Positions 44,300 to 54,181 are shown, counted from the first letter of the stretch. The stretch is 64,000 bases of DNA from Teichococcus aerophilus (GCF_014490485.1 NZ_JACTVA010000012.1:31239-95238); one strand, 5' to 3'. A program made the numbers and translations. The notes: generated from the sequence alone by a model not told the origin.

Positions 44300-47200
44300 T
44301 CAGTGGTGCGACGGCGGTGTCTGCTTGGGTTCCCACACCATGTGCCAATGGCCTTCGATGAGGTCGCACAGGCGGCGGTAGCTCTCGTCCCAGTCCAGCG
44401 GCTTGAGCCCGGTGGAGGGTGGGGTGAACCCGGCTTCCATCCATTCCCGCAGGGCCGTGGCCAGGCCCGCCGGGTCCTGCCCGCCGAAGTAGCGGGCGTT
44501 GGGTCCGGCGATTTCCTCGAACACCGGCAGGTCCCGTGCCAGCACGGGCAAGCCAGCCAGGGCGGCCTCGGTGATCGGCAGCCCGAAGCCTTCGTGGTTG
44601 GAGGCCATCAGCAACCCGCAGCCGCTGCGATAGATCCGCCGTAGGTCATCGTCACTGCAGCCGGAGAGCCAGTGCAGGCGGCGGCCCGCTTCGGTCGCGG
44701 TACGGGCGCGTTCGGCGAACTCCTCCATCTGCCAGCCTTGCTTGCCGATGATGGTCAGACCGATATCCACGCCGGCGTCCCATAGTTGCTGGAAGGCGGC
44801 CAGTGCCTGGACGTAGCCTTTGCGCGGCTCCACCGTGCCGGTCATGATGACGGTCGGGCGCTGGCTGGCGGCATCCAGCGCTGCCTGCGCGGCGGGTGAA
44901 ATCTCGTCCCCCACCACGGCGGCACGGAAATCAGCGCCGAGATGCACATAGCCCAGCGGCAGCCGCGTCGCCCGTTCGGACGGATTCTCGTCCAGCCACG
45001 CCGCCAGGTCTTCCATCCCGAAGCGGGAGATGCAGATCGCGCCGTCGGCAATGGAGAGCAGGCGGGTATACCATTGGCGGACGGCAGTGATTCCGGCGGG
45101 AAACAGCTGCGGATGCCGCATCGGCAGCAGGTCGTAGATGACGACCAGGATGCGCGTGCCCTGCAGGCGCAGGCGGCGCAGCTCGGCGAATTCCTCGTCG
45201 GTCATCTGGCTGTTGATGTCGCCGCAGATCAGCACGTCGCCGGGATACACGTCGGCGGGGGTTTCCCGCATGCCCAGCGGTGCATGGCCCAGGAAGGCCA
45301 GTGGCGCCGCATAGGTGTTGCGCAGGCGGCCCCCTTGCATCCGGACCGCTTCGCCGCGGAAGCCGGCGGGCGGCTTCTCCAGCGCCCTACGGCCAAATTC
45401 CCGCACCACGCGCTGGATGCCGGAGCCGTAGTCGTGCCGCGCCAGCTCCGAGATATCGAACAGGATGCGCGGATGCCCGCCACCGATCCAGGGTGAGGGC
45501 AGGCTGGAGGACAACGCCCGCAATGTGGCGATGTCGCCCCCCGGCACGGTGGCCGCTTTCTGCAGGCAGGGCACCATGTCCTTGACCAGCAGGCAGGCCT
45601 GGGTGGTGGCATAGGCCTGCTCGATGACGTCGCGGTAGTGCAGCGCGGCGACCTCGGGGCTCAGCTCACCCGCCACATAGGCGCGCCCGGCCTTGGACAG
45701 GGCCTGTCGCTGCGGGGCATCTTGGCGCAGGTTCCGCAAGGCCTCGGCCAGTGCCGTAGCATCGGCTTTGTCCGGCAGGCCGAGCACCACATTTTCCGGC
45801 AGTTCCGCCGCCGTGCCGTGCCGATTGATGATGGTTGGTAGCCCCACCATCATCGCATCGGTGATGGCGCCGGAAGATTCGCCGCGCGAACCCTTCCTCC
45901 ACTGCACCGCCATGTCGGCTGCCGCCAGCCAGAGGTTGTACTGCTCCGACGTCAGCCTATCCGTGCAACTGATGCCGGCGCCGGGATCGTTGACGCTCTT
46001 CCAGGGCATGTCGCCCAGAGAGCCGGCAAAGACCAGGCGGCCATCGATGCCGGAGCGGCGCCAGCCGTCGATGACCAGGGACGGGCATTTGTGCGGCGTC
46101 ACGCCGCCGAAGCTGCACACCACCCATTCATTCGGCGTCAGGCCAAGGGCCACCCGGGCCGCCGTGCGGTCCTGCATGGACCGCATGGTGCGCAGGAACG
46201 GCACGATGGTGATGTCCTTGGTCGCCCGCTCGCCGAAATGGCGCTGCAATACGTCGCGCCCATGGCGCGAATGCATGATGACACCGACGGAGTTCCGCAG
46301 CACCGGCAGCCCGCAGGGGTAGGTGTCGACTGCTGCGTCACGCCCTTGCTCCAACTCCAGCCGCAGGGCCGGGTAACTGTGGGATACCAGCAGGTCGGCG
46401 CGGAAATCATCCGGCCTGTGCTGGGTGTGCGCCCGCCAGTTGGCCAGATTGGACAGATACGCATCGTGCAGCACGACGACGCCAGGGCATTGCGGCAGCA
46501 GCGTCTCGATCTGGAATCGATGGAACTCGGAATTGCCGACCTGGTAGAGCACGCGGTCGAACCGCCCTGCCTGCTGCTGGAAGGCCGCCGGGCTCAGGCG
46601 CGGAAAGGCCGAGCCCAGGCGGGTGCCGCTGATATCGGCTTCCGTGACCAACGTGATGTCGTAGTGGCGGGCGAGGTCGGGCAGGACCTCGCTGCTATAG
46701 TCGGCAATGCCGCTGGGTTGCGGCGGCAAGGGTGCGACGAAGGCCATGCTGGGGCGCGGTCCCCTGGGCATGACAACCCGCGTGACGTCCGGCACAGCAT
46801 CGGCCTTCAGGCGGGCATCGACAGCTTCCAGCGCGTCCCACGCTCGGTTGGCGCTGGAAGACCAGGTGAAGCGGCGGGCCTGCACGGGGCCGAAGGCGGC
46901 CAGTTCCGCCCGGAATTCCGGGTTCTCCAGCACCGCGCGCATGCGGGCGGCGATCGAATCCGCGTCCGACGGATCGAAGGTCGCGTCCTGCCGGCCCATG
47001 ACTTCCGGCAGGCTGGTGGTGTTGCTGGCGATGCAGGGCGCGCCGCAGGCCATGGCTTCCGCCAGCGGCAGGCCGAAGCCTTCGTGCAACGAGGGAAACA
47101 CGAACAGCGAGCAGGCGGAGTAGAGCGGGTTGAGATCCTCTTCCTGCACGAAGGGCGCCACGACAATATTGCCCTGCGGCACGCCGGCGCTGGAGGCGGT

Positions 47201-48025
47201 GACGCGCAGCCGGTCCTCGTCGATCCGGCCGACGATGAGCAAGTGGTATTGCTTCTGCAGTGCCGGCGGCAGGCGGCCATAGGCGGCCAGCAACCCGGCC
47301 TCGTTCTTGCGCGGGTCACCAGCGCCGAGGAACAGGATGTAGGGGCCACGCAGCCCGTAGCGGCGTAGCAGCGCCGCGCGGCCGGCCGCATCCAGCGGCG
47401 CGGGGCGGAACGCCTCGCTGATGCCGGCCTGGATGTTGAACACTCGCTCCGGCGCATAGGGCAGGTAGCGGATCGCCTCGTCCCGGCTGGATTCGGAGAT
47501 GGCGAGCAGGCCTTCGCAAAGGAACACCTGCTGCAGGCTGCGATAGTACCAGGGCGCCATCTGGGGGTGTGACTTGGCGGGGTCCAGATACTCGCCCTGG
47601 CGGATGAGTGGGATCAGGTCGTAGCAGGTCGCCACCACGGGTAACCGGGGCGCGCCTTGCGGCATCAGCGGCACGGCGTCATCCACCAGGCCCTCGAAGA
47701 GACTGCTGACATGGACGATGTCGGGCTTGAGGGACGCGAGGAAATGGGCGCGCACTTCCTCCGCCCCGGCCAACAGAGGGGAGCGGGAAATCGTGGCGGT
47801 GCCGGCCGGCGAATGCCAGACCTTCACCTGCGCAGCGGGCAGGACGTCGCTGAACTGCGCGCGCAGGCTCTCCGCCGTATCCAGCAAGGTGCCGTTGAGG
47901 GCGACGATGACCTCGTGATCCCGCGCCTCCCGGGCCATGGCCAGCGCCAGTTCCCGCGAATAGCGCCCGATGCCCCGCGCATGATTGCTGCCCTGGGCGC
48001 CCTGAAGATCGATAACCAGCCGCAT
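44300..48025 (-). CDS. Triple-domain family 4 glycosyltransferase
   Basis: The 1241-aa cytoplasmic protein appears to contain three GT-B/GT4 modules. Module 1 (about 1-385) starts with GARGIGRYSREL-like residues and has the sugar-nucleotide motif LHEGFGLPLAEA near 317. Module 2 (about 427-800) starts MAFVAPLPPQPSGIADYSSE and has RGESSGAITDAMM near 718, where the second glutamate of EX7E is replaced by alanine. Module 3 (about 850-1241) starts RILFDISELARHDYGSGIQR and has NHEGFGLPITEA near 1142. Such fusions make polymers or multi-sugar units of O-antigen, exopolysaccharide or S-layer glycans. An FkbM methyltransferase gene lies 14 bp upstream. Confidence 0.88.
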   Translation of the reverse strand: MRLVIDLQGAQGSNHARGIGRYSRELALAMAREARDHEVIVALNGTLLDTAESLRAQFSDVLPAAQVKVWHSPAGTATISRSPLLAGAEEVRAHFLASLKPDIVHVSSLFEGLVDDAVPLMPQGAPRLPVVATCYDLIPLIRQGEYLDPAKSHPQMAPWYYRSLQQVFLCEGLLAISESSRDEAIRYLPYAPERVFNIQAGISEAFRPAPLDAAGRAALLRRYGLRGPYILFLGAGDPRKNEAGLLAAYGRLPPALQKQYHLLIVGRIDEDRLRVTASSAGVPQGNIVVAPFVQEEDLNPLYSACSLFVFPSLHEGFGLPLAEAMACGAPCIASNTTSLPEVMGRQDATFDPSDADSIAARMRAVLENPEFRAELAAFGPVQARRFTWSSSANRAWDALEAVDARLKADAVPDVTRVVMPRGPRPSMAFVAPLPPQPSGIADYSSEVLPDLARHYDITLVTEADISGTRLGSAFPRLSPAAFQQQAGRFDRVLYQVGNSEFHRFQIETLLPQCPGVVVLHDAYLSNLANWRAHTQHRPDDFRADLLVSHSYPALRLELEQGRDAAVDTYPCGLPVLRNSVGVIMHSRHGRDVLQRHFGERATKDITIVPFLRTMRSMQDRTAARVALGLTPNEWVVCSFGGVTPHKCPSLVIDGWRRSGIDGRLVFAGSLGDMPWKSVNDPGAGISCTDRLTSEQYNLWLAAADMAVQWRKGSRGESSGAITDAMMVGLPTIINRHGTAAELPENVVLGLPDKADATALAEALRNLRQDAPQRQALSKAGRAYVAGELSPEVAALHYRDVIEQAYATTQACLLVKDMVPCLQKAATVPGGDIATLRALSSSLPSPWIGGGHPRILFDISELARHDYGSGIQRVVREFGRRALEKPPAGFRGEAVRMQGGRLRNTYAAPLAFLGHAPLGMRETPADVYPGDVLICGDINSQMTDEEFAELRRLRLQGTRILVVIYDLLPMRHPQLFPAGITAVRQWYTRLLSIADGAICISRFGMEDLAAWLDENPSERATRLPLGYVHLGADFRAAVVGDEISPAAQAALDAASQRPTVIMTGTVEPRKGYVQALAAFQQLWDAGVDIGLTIIGKQGWQMEEFAERARTATEAGRRLHWLSGCSDDDLRRIYRSGCGLLMASNHEGFGLPITEAALAGLPVLARDLPVFEEIAGPNARYFGGQDPAGLATALREWMEAGFTPPSTGLKPLDWDESYRRLCDLIEGHWHMVWEPKQTPPSHH

Positions 48026-48039
48026 GGATTCGTCCGTCC

Positions 48040-49512
48040 TTAACGCGTCGCCTGAGGGGACAGGCGATATGAGGCGAAGGACCGGTACAGCCGTGCTTCC
48101 TCCTCGCTCAGATCAAGCTCTACAGCCAGTGTGCAGGCTTGCGCCATCGGGACCGGCAGGTAGGAGGCCGGGTCGGTGGTGTAGGCAGGAGGCACAGCCG
48201 CGGCATTCTGCTCATAGGCGCGGTAGCGCAACAGGAACCATTGGGCCAGGCCGGGGGCGGTGGCGCGGGCCTTCTGCGCCAGCCGGCGGCCGGCGGGGGC
48301 GCCGAGGACACGCCGCACGCCGCACCGGAACACCTCACGCGCCAGCGCCTTGGCCTTCACCTGGCCGCGCATCAGGTTGATCAGCACTCGCATCGGCCGG
48401 GTGACGCGCCAGGAGGTGCTGCCATGCAACTCGGCCAGCCGGGCCTGGGCGGCCTGCAGTGACTGGTGGGCTTCCACGACCGCGCGCTGCTCATTCGCCA
48501 GCAATTGCGCCAAGCCGGCCTTGGCCTGGCTGAGCTCATGCAGCTCGGCCTGGAACGTGGCGACCAGCCTCTCCGCGGTCGCGGCACGGCTTTCCAACTG
48601 GGTGGCGCGCTGGTTTTGCTGGTTTAGTGTCTCGCTGATCCGCTGCCAGGCGGCCTGGGCGCGCTGCCGTTCTTCGGACAACTCGGCCTCATAGCGGGCA
48701 TGGGAGGTCGCCAACTCCTCCTGGTAGGATGTCTGTGCGGATGAATGGGCCACCTGCGCCTCATGCAGAGCCGCCTGCGCATCCAGCACGGCCTTATAGT
48801 TCTCCTCAGCCTGGCGCTGGAAGACCGGCGCGGGCACGAAGCCGTCGAAGATATTCGGTTGCACGCGGAAATGCCGTGCCAGTTCGGCCATCTTCTCGTC
48901 GGCCAGGTAGAAGCGGTTCAGGCCGTCGAACCAGACGAACTGATAGCCATGCGTGGTCAGGTGGGCTTCCCAGGCGGCGTGGGACTGTTCCTGGGACAGT
49001 GGCTCGGTCGCTTCTACCAGCACGATCCAAGGCCTGAAGGCCTGGAAGTCGGCGCCGGCCAGGACCTCGGCCTCGGCGCCCTCGACATCGATCTTGAGGA
49101 AATGGATCGGCCCGGTCGGGCGGTGCAGACGGCACAGTTCGGCGAGGGTGCGGGTCTCGACCGTGTGTTCGGTGACGGTCCACCCATCCTGCCGGTGGCG
49201 CGCCGCCACGGCGGCGTCGAAGGTGGAGAGGCCGGTCCCCGGAATGCTGTGGAATACCTGCTGGCCGGAAGCCTGCCCAGCGCCCAACTTCAGGTTGATG
49301 TCGCGCGGCCGCGCCGCCTGAAGCAGATTAAAGTAATCATCGTTGGGCTCAAGGTTGATGCCATGCCAGCCATGGTCATAAAACACCCGGGTGACGGACA
49401 TCTCGACAGGATCGGCTGCACCCACGTCTATGTAGAAACCGTTCTGAACATGTTGCAACGCTCGCCACAGCATGATGTCTTCTTGATTTTGTGCAGACGA
49501 AGCCAGTTGCAT
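48040..49512 (-). CDS. FkbM family methyltransferase with coiled-coil C-terminal extension
   Basis: The 490-aa protein begins with an FkbM SAM-dependent methyltransferase domain (about 1-210: NGFYIDVGAADPVEMSVT, then IHFLKIDVEGAEAEVLAG). A long Ala/Gln/Glu-rich coiled coil (about 240-365) follows. It then shows GSTSWRVTRPMRVL, a tail motif often seen on surface-glycan enzymes, and an Arg-rich, Pro-rich end. It likely methylates a sugar of the glycan made by the downstream triple glycosyltransferase. The coiled coil may act as a scaffold or length ruler (inference). The ATG at 49512 was chosen for the conserved QNQEDIMLWRAL start. Confidence 0.87.
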   Translation of the reverse strand: MQLASSAQNQEDIMLWRALQHVQNGFYIDVGAADPVEMSVTRVFYDHGWHGINLEPNDDYFNLLQAARPRDINLKLGAGQASGQQVFHSIPGTGLSTFDAAVAARHRQDGWTVTEHTVETRTLAELCRLHRPTGPIHFLKIDVEGAEAEVLAGADFQAFRPWIVLVEATEPLSQEQSHAAWEAHLTTHGYQFVWFDGLNRFYLADEKMAELARHFRVQPNIFDGFVPAPVFQRQAEENYKAVLDAQAALHEAQVAHSSAQTSYQEELATSHARYEAELSEERQRAQAAWQRISETLNQQNQRATQLESRAATAERLVATFQAELHELSQAKAGLAQLLANEQRAVVEAHQSLQAAQARLAELHGSTSWRVTRPMRVLINLMRGQVKAKALAREVFRCGVRRVLGAPAGRRLAQKARATAPGLAQWFLLRYRAYEQNAAAVPPAYTTDPASYLPVPMAQACTLAVELDLSEEEARLYRSFASYRLSPQATR

Positions 49513-49727
49513 ACATAACCCAATGAAATGACAGTTTCGACAGGCAGTAGTTCCTGCACTATCGTAACATTGCACGAACGAGCAGGGCAAGATTAACGCA
49601 GGGGCAATAATCTGGTTTTACAATAGCCAACCTAGCCTGAATTTGTGACCCGAATTAGGCAAAACCCATCCGCGTCACCGGTATCAAGCTATGCCTTTGC
49701 TATAACGCGCCCGGCTTGTGGCCCGTT
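49513..49727 (-). promoter_or_regulatory. AT-rich promoter region of the glycan operon
   Basis: This 215-bp gap is much richer in A and T than its surroundings. On the minus strand, TTGCCC (49590-49585) and TACGAT (49566-49561), 18 bp apart, form a plausible sigma-70-like promoter about 40 bp before the FkbM start. No gene is seen. Confidence 0.4.
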
Positions 49728-51062
49728 TCAGGCTCGCAGACGGTCCAGCCGGTCACGGAAGCGGTACCATTCGCCCACCACCGGCAGGAACCAGGGGGTG
49801 CCGTCGTAGAACGGCACGGTGGGGAAGTTCAGCCCATCCAGCGCGAAGCCCGCATTGCCGGCGCCGGCCACCTTCAGCGCGGCGTTATGGCCCATCCAGC
49901 TGGCCATCGCGACGCCCGAGCCCTGGCAGCCTGCCGCGTAGTGGATGCCGTCCTGCACGCCGATATGTGGCAGGAAGTCGAAGGTGAAGGCCACGTTGCC
50001 GTTCCAGGCATGGGTGACGCGGATGTCCTTCAGCTCCGGGAACACCGTGGTCATCGATGCATGCAGGGCAGGGGCCGCCTGCTCCGGCGTCGCGTCACGG
50101 AAGCTGGCGCGGCCGCCCCAGACGACGCGGCTGCCATCCGGGCTGCAACGGAAGTAGTTCAGTACCCGGCGGCTGTCGCTGACCACGCGGCGGCGGGGGA
50201 ACAGCCGCTCGATCGTCTCCACCGGCAACGGCTCGGTCGCGATGATGTAGGAGGCGATAGGCATCAGCCGCTTGGCCAGCCAGGGCATGGCGCCGCCGGC
50301 GCTGCCGCCGTTCGGCCCGCGTGTGTAGCCGTTGGTGGCCACCAGCACCGCATCGGCCGTCAGCTCGCCCTGGCTCGTGGCGATGTGGAAGCCGCCGGCC
50401 TGTTGCCGGATGCCGGAAACACGCACGCCGTCCACCAGCAGCGCCCCGGCGCGCTCGGCGGCCTCGGCCAGGCCACGGGCATATTTGCCGGGGTGCAGGC
50501 TGCCGGCGCCCTCGGCGATCATGCCGCCGTAATAGTGGTCGCTGCCCAGGGCTTCGCGCTGCCGCTCCCGCGGCACCATGTAGGTCGGGTGGCCGGTCAG
50601 CTGGGCCAGCCGGGCCGCCCGCGCCGCCATCCCTTCATAATGCGCCGGGGTCCAGGCGGGGGAGAAGCGGCCGCAGCGCACGTAGTCGCAATCGATCCCT
50701 TCGCGCGCGATCAGCTCCTCGATGAAGGGGAAGCTGGCGGCGGCGGTCTCCATGATGGCATTGGCCTGGGCCTCGCCATGCTTCTTGGTCAGGTCGGTCT
50801 TGGCCAGCTTGAGGCCGCCCGACACCGCGCCGCCGTTGCGGGAGGACGCGCCCCAGCCGATCCGCTCGGCATCCAGCACCACCACCTCATGCCCCAGCCG
50901 CCGCAGCGTCAGCGCGGCGGACAGCCCGGCATAGCCACCGCCGACGACGGCCACGGCGCTGTGGGCCGGCAGGGCATTCTCCCGCCGCGGGGGTTCCGCC
51001 GCATCCCACCAATAGGGGCGGGTGACGAAGCCAGGGGCCTGGAGGGAAGCGGGCAGGGTCAT
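49728..51062 (-). CDS. FAD-dependent amine/amino acid oxidoreductase (DAO family)
   Basis: The 444-aa flavoenzyme has an N-terminal dinucleotide fold (VAVVGGGYAGLSAALTLRRLG) and the FAD-contact segment GWGASSRNGGAVSGG. A C-terminal GCQGSGVAMASWMG resembles PuuB/OrdL-type oxidases (gamma-glutamylputrescine oxidase-like). It probably oxidises a secondary amine or N-substituted amino acid with O2. The ATG at 51062 is preferred over a longer frame. It diverges from a hydroxyacid dehydrogenase/aldolase/ABC operon. Confidence 0.9.
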   Translation of the reverse strand: MTLPASLQAPGFVTRPYWWDAAEPPRRENALPAHSAVAVVGGGYAGLSAALTLRRLGHEVVVLDAERIGWGASSRNGGAVSGGLKLAKTDLTKKHGEAQANAIMETAAASFPFIEELIAREGIDCDYVRCGRFSPAWTPAHYEGMAARAARLAQLTGHPTYMVPRERQREALGSDHYYGGMIAEGAGSLHPGKYARGLAEAAERAGALLVDGVRVSGIRQQAGGFHIATSQGELTADAVLVATNGYTRGPNGGSAGGAMPWLAKRLMPIASYIIATEPLPVETIERLFPRRRVVSDSRRVLNYFRCSPDGSRVVWGGRASFRDATPEQAAPALHASMTTVFPELKDIRVTHAWNGNVAFTFDFLPHIGVQDGIHYAAGCQGSGVAMASWMGHNAALKVAGAGNAGFALDGLNFPTVPFYDGTPWFLPVVGEWYRFRDRLDRLRA

Positions 51063-51342
51063 CGGGGCAACGCCATGGGCAGGGAAGCGGCCAGGGTTGC
51101 CCCGGGTGGCGCATCTGGCAAGACCCCGCGCCGCGCCTTCCGGCGGCGTGGGCCCGGCAAATGCCGTCCGGCTGGGCAGAGTGACCATTTCCCGGTCGGC
51201 CAGGGCCGGCATGCGGCGGGAAACCGGCCATATGTCATCGGGCTGGGCCTTTACCCGGCTGGGCGGCCTGGGCAGTGTGCCTGCTCTCGCGTGTCCCGCA
51301 TGCGCCGACCGGGCGCACGCCTTCAGGAAAGTGGCTGGCTGA

Positions 51343-52281
51343 GTGTTGCTCCTGGTGAAGTCCGGCGGAGAGAAAGCTCTCCCCGAATGGCAGTCCTGCT
51401 TCAAGGCGGCCGACCCGCGCCTGGACGTCCGGTCCTGGACCGACCCCGCCGTGCGGGCGGAGGACGTGCGCTACGTGCTGGTGTGGGAGCCCGATGCGGG
51501 CCGCCTCTCGCAGATGAGCGGCCTCAAGGCGGTGTTCTCCGCCGGCGCCGGCGTGGACCACGTGACGGCGGTGGCGGACTGGCCGCGCCACCTGCCGCTG
51601 GTGCGCATGGGCGGCGACGAGACGGTGCAGCGCATGGGCGAGTACATCGTCTGGTCCTGCCTCAGCCTGTTGCGGGAGACGCGCCACTTCGCCCTGGCGC
51701 AGGCGGAAAGCCGCTGGGCGCACAAGATGACGCCGGCTTCCGCGCCGCGGCGCCGGGTCGGCATCATGGGCCTGGGCAATCTGGGGGCCGCCGCCGCCAC
51801 CATGCTGCGTGCGCTGAACTTTCCGGTGCAGGGCTGGGCGCGCAGCCCGAAGGACATCCCCGGCGTCCGCAGCTTCGTGGGCGCGGAGGGGCTGCCGGAA
51901 TTCCTGGCGACCACCGATATCCTGGTCTGCCTGCTGCCCTCCACCCCGGAGACCGCCGGGCTGATCGATTCCCGCCTGCTGGCGCAGCTGCCGCCTGGCG
52001 CCCAGCTGGTGAATGCCGGCCGGGGCCAGCATGTGGTGGAGGCCGACCTGATCGCCGCGCTGGATTCTGGCCACATCGCCGGCGCCGTGCTGGACGTGTT
52101 CGTGCAGGAGCCGCTGCCGGCGGAAAACCCGCTCTGGCGGCATCCGGCCGTGACGGTCACCCCGCACGTCGCCTCCATGGCCAACCGGCAGGACCGCGCC
52201 ATCTATGTCGCCGCCGCCATCGCGGCGCATGAGGCCGGCCTGCCGATGCCCAATGTCTACGATCCCGAGAGGGGCTACTGA
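51343..52281 (+). CDS. D-2-hydroxyacid dehydrogenase, glyoxylate/hydroxypyruvate reductase A-like
   Basis: The 312-aa NAD(P)-dependent enzyme starts with GTG. Its nucleotide loop is GIMGLGNLGAAAATML. The catalytic Arg is expected in NAGRGQHVVE, the Glu in DVFVQEPLP and the His in TPHVAS. The short N-terminal domain (SAGAGVDHV) places it with GhrA. It reduces glyoxylate, hydroxypyruvate or a related 2-oxoacid. Its TGA overlaps the ATG of a class II aldolase by one base. Confidence 0.92.
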   Translation: MLLLVKSGGEKALPEWQSCFKAADPRLDVRSWTDPAVRAEDVRYVLVWEPDAGRLSQMSGLKAVFSAGAGVDHVTAVADWPRHLPLVRMGGDETVQRMGEYIVWSCLSLLRETRHFALAQAESRWAHKMTPASAPRRRVGIMGLGNLGAAAATMLRALNFPVQGWARSPKDIPGVRSFVGAEGLPEFLATTDILVCLLPSTPETAGLIDSRLLAQLPPGAQLVNAGRGQHVVEADLIAALDSGHIAGAVLDVFVQEPLPAENPLWRHPAVTVTPHVASMANRQDRAIYVAAAIAAHEAGLPMPNVYDPERGY

Positions 52282-53069
52282 TGCTCACCCCGCCGCCGCT
52301 GCCGCCCGTCCGCCCCGACCCCACCCGCGTGGCCACCGAGCGCGAACTGCGCGAGGACCTGGCCTGCGCCTACCGCCTGTTCGCCCATTTCGGCATGACG
52401 GACCTGGTCTACACCCATCTCTCGGTGCGCGTGCCCAATGAGCCGGGGGCCGAGGGACACCGCTTCCTGGTCAACCCCTACGGCCTGATGTTCGAGGAGA
52501 TCACCGCCTCCTCCCTCGTTCTGGTGGACGCCGAGGGGCAGCCGGCGCAGGAGACGAGCTGGCCGGTGAACCCGGCTGGCTTCGTCATCCACTCCGCCCT
52601 GCACCTGGGCAGCGAGCGGGCGCAATGCGTGATGCACACCCATACCCTGGCGGGCATGACGGTGGCGGCGACCGATTGCGGCATCCTGCCGCTCAATCAG
52701 ATGAGCATGGAATTCACCGACCGCGTCGCCATCCATGAATACGAAGGCATCGCCGCCGACGATAACCTGGACGAGCGCGAGCGCCTGGTGCGCGACATGG
52801 GCGACAAGCCCTGCCTGCTGCTGCGCAACCACGGCCTGCTGACCATCGGTGCCACCGTCGCCGAGGCCTTCTACTGGATGTACTACCTGGAGCAGGCCTG
52901 CCGCATCCAGGTCGCGGCCCAGGCGACCGGCGCCACCCTGTCCATGCCCTCGGCCGAGATGGTCGCCCGCGTCCGCGCCCAGTCCAAGGACAGCCCGGTC
53001 AAGGGCTGGCTCCCCTGGCAGGCGCTGAAGCGCAAGATGGACCGCGAGCAGCCGGACTACCGCGCGTGA
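52281..53069 (+). CDS. Class II aldolase/adducin family protein, copy 1
   Basis: The 262-aa zinc-dependent aldolase-like protein has the HxH metal pair in CVMHTHTLAG and the third histidine in LRNHGLLTIG, with a preceding NPAGFVIHSALH. Family members cleave sugar phosphates, act as decarboxylases, or process hydroxyacids. Its position between a hydroxyacid dehydrogenase and an ABC ATPase suggests catabolism of an imported organic acid. Its stop overlaps the next GTG. A second paralogue lies at 55601-56389. Confidence 0.92.
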   Translation: MLTPPPLPPVRPDPTRVATERELREDLACAYRLFAHFGMTDLVYTHLSVRVPNEPGAEGHRFLVNPYGLMFEEITASSLVLVDAEGQPAQETSWPVNPAGFVIHSALHLGSERAQCVMHTHTLAGMTVAATDCGILPLNQMSMEFTDRVAIHEYEGIAADDNLDERERLVRDMGDKPCLLLRNHGLLTIGATVAEAFYWMYYLEQACRIQVAAQATGATLSMPSAEMVARVRAQSKDSPVKGWLPWQALKRKMDREQPDYRA

Positions 53070-54181
53070 GCGCCGCGGGCGGACGGACGAGCGGGCATGC
53101 CCTGGAACTGCGTGGGGTCACCAAGCGCTACGGCACCTTCACCGCGGCGGAAGGGGTGAACATCTCGGTCGGGCAGGGCGAGTTCCTGACCCTTCTCGGC
53201 CCCTCCGGCTCCGGCAAGACGACGCTGCTGATGACCATCGCCGGCTTCGTGCAGCCGACGGAGGGACAGGTGCTGCTGGATGGCCGCGACATCACGGCCC
53301 TGCCGCCCGAGAAGCGCAATTTCGGCATGGTGTTCCAGGGCTACGCGCTGTTCCCGCATCTGACGGTGGCGGAGAACGTGGCCTTCCCGCTGCGCGTGCG
53401 CCACATGCCCAAGCCGGAGCAGGCCGAGAAGGTCCGCGCGGCGTTGGACCTGGTGCAGCTGACCCGCTTCGCCGAGCGCAAGCCCAGCCAGCTCTCCGGC
53501 GGCCAGCAGCAGCGCGTGGCCCTGGCCCGCGCCCTGGTGTTCGACCCCGCGCTGCTGCTGCTGGACGAGCCGCTCTCCGCCCTCGACAAGAAATTGCGCG
53601 CTGAGTTGCAGGATGAGCTGAAGGCGCTGCACCGCCGCGTCGGCCGCACCTTCGTCAACGTGACGCATGATCAGGAGGAGGCGCTCAGCCTTTCCGACCG
53701 CATCGCCATCCTGAACCATGGCAGGCTGGTGCAGCAGGGTAGCCCGTCGCAGCTCTACGAAGCGCCACGCTCCCGCTTCGTCGCCGACTTCCTGGGCAAG
53801 TCCAACTTCCTGCACGGGCGCGCGGCCGAGGGCGGTGCGGGCGGCTTCAGCATCCTGGCCGGGTCCACCATGCTGGCCGTGGCCGCCGCCGCTCGCCCGC
53901 CGGCGGGCAGCAACGTGCTGCTCTCCCTGCGGCCGGAGAAGGTGTCACTCTTGGCACCGGGCGAGACCGCCGAGAACATGGTCGATGGCACGGTGGAGAG
54001 CTGGTCCTACCTGGGCGCCGGCTTCGCCCTGGTAGTGGCGACGGTGGATCTGGGCCCGCTGCGGGTGAACCTGCCGGCCTGGAACGCGCCTTTCGCCCCG
54101 GCCGAGGGTCTGCCGGTCCGGCTGGGCTGGGCCGCCAACGCCGCCGTACCGGTGGAAGAGGACCTGCCCGCCGCTGCGTGA
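53066..54181 (+). CDS. ABC importer ATPase, PotA-like, without adjacent permeases
   Basis: The 371-aa nucleotide-binding subunit starts with GTG overlapping the aldolase stop. Walker A is LLGPSGSGKTT, signature LSGGQQQRVALARAL, Walker B LLLLDEPLSALD, H-loop NVTHDQEEA, followed by a TOBE domain (VLLSLRPEKVSLLAPGE). No binding protein or permease lies in the next genes, so it either serves an importer encoded elsewhere or remains from a split operon. Confidence 0.92.
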   Translation: MSAAGGRTSGHALELRGVTKRYGTFTAAEGVNISVGQGEFLTLLGPSGSGKTTLLMTIAGFVQPTEGQVLLDGRDITALPPEKRNFGMVFQGYALFPHLTVAENVAFPLRVRHMPKPEQAEKVRAALDLVQLTRFAERKPSQLSGGQQQRVALARALVFDPALLLLDEPLSALDKKLRAELQDELKALHRRVGRTFVNVTHDQEEALSLSDRIAILNHGRLVQQGSPSQLYEAPRSRFVADFLGKSNFLHGRAAEGGAGGFSILAGSTMLAVAAAARPPAGSNVLLSLRPEKVSLLAPGETAENMVDGTVESWSYLGAGFALVVATVDLGPLRVNLPAWNAPFAPAEGLPVRLGWAANAAVPVEEDLPAAA

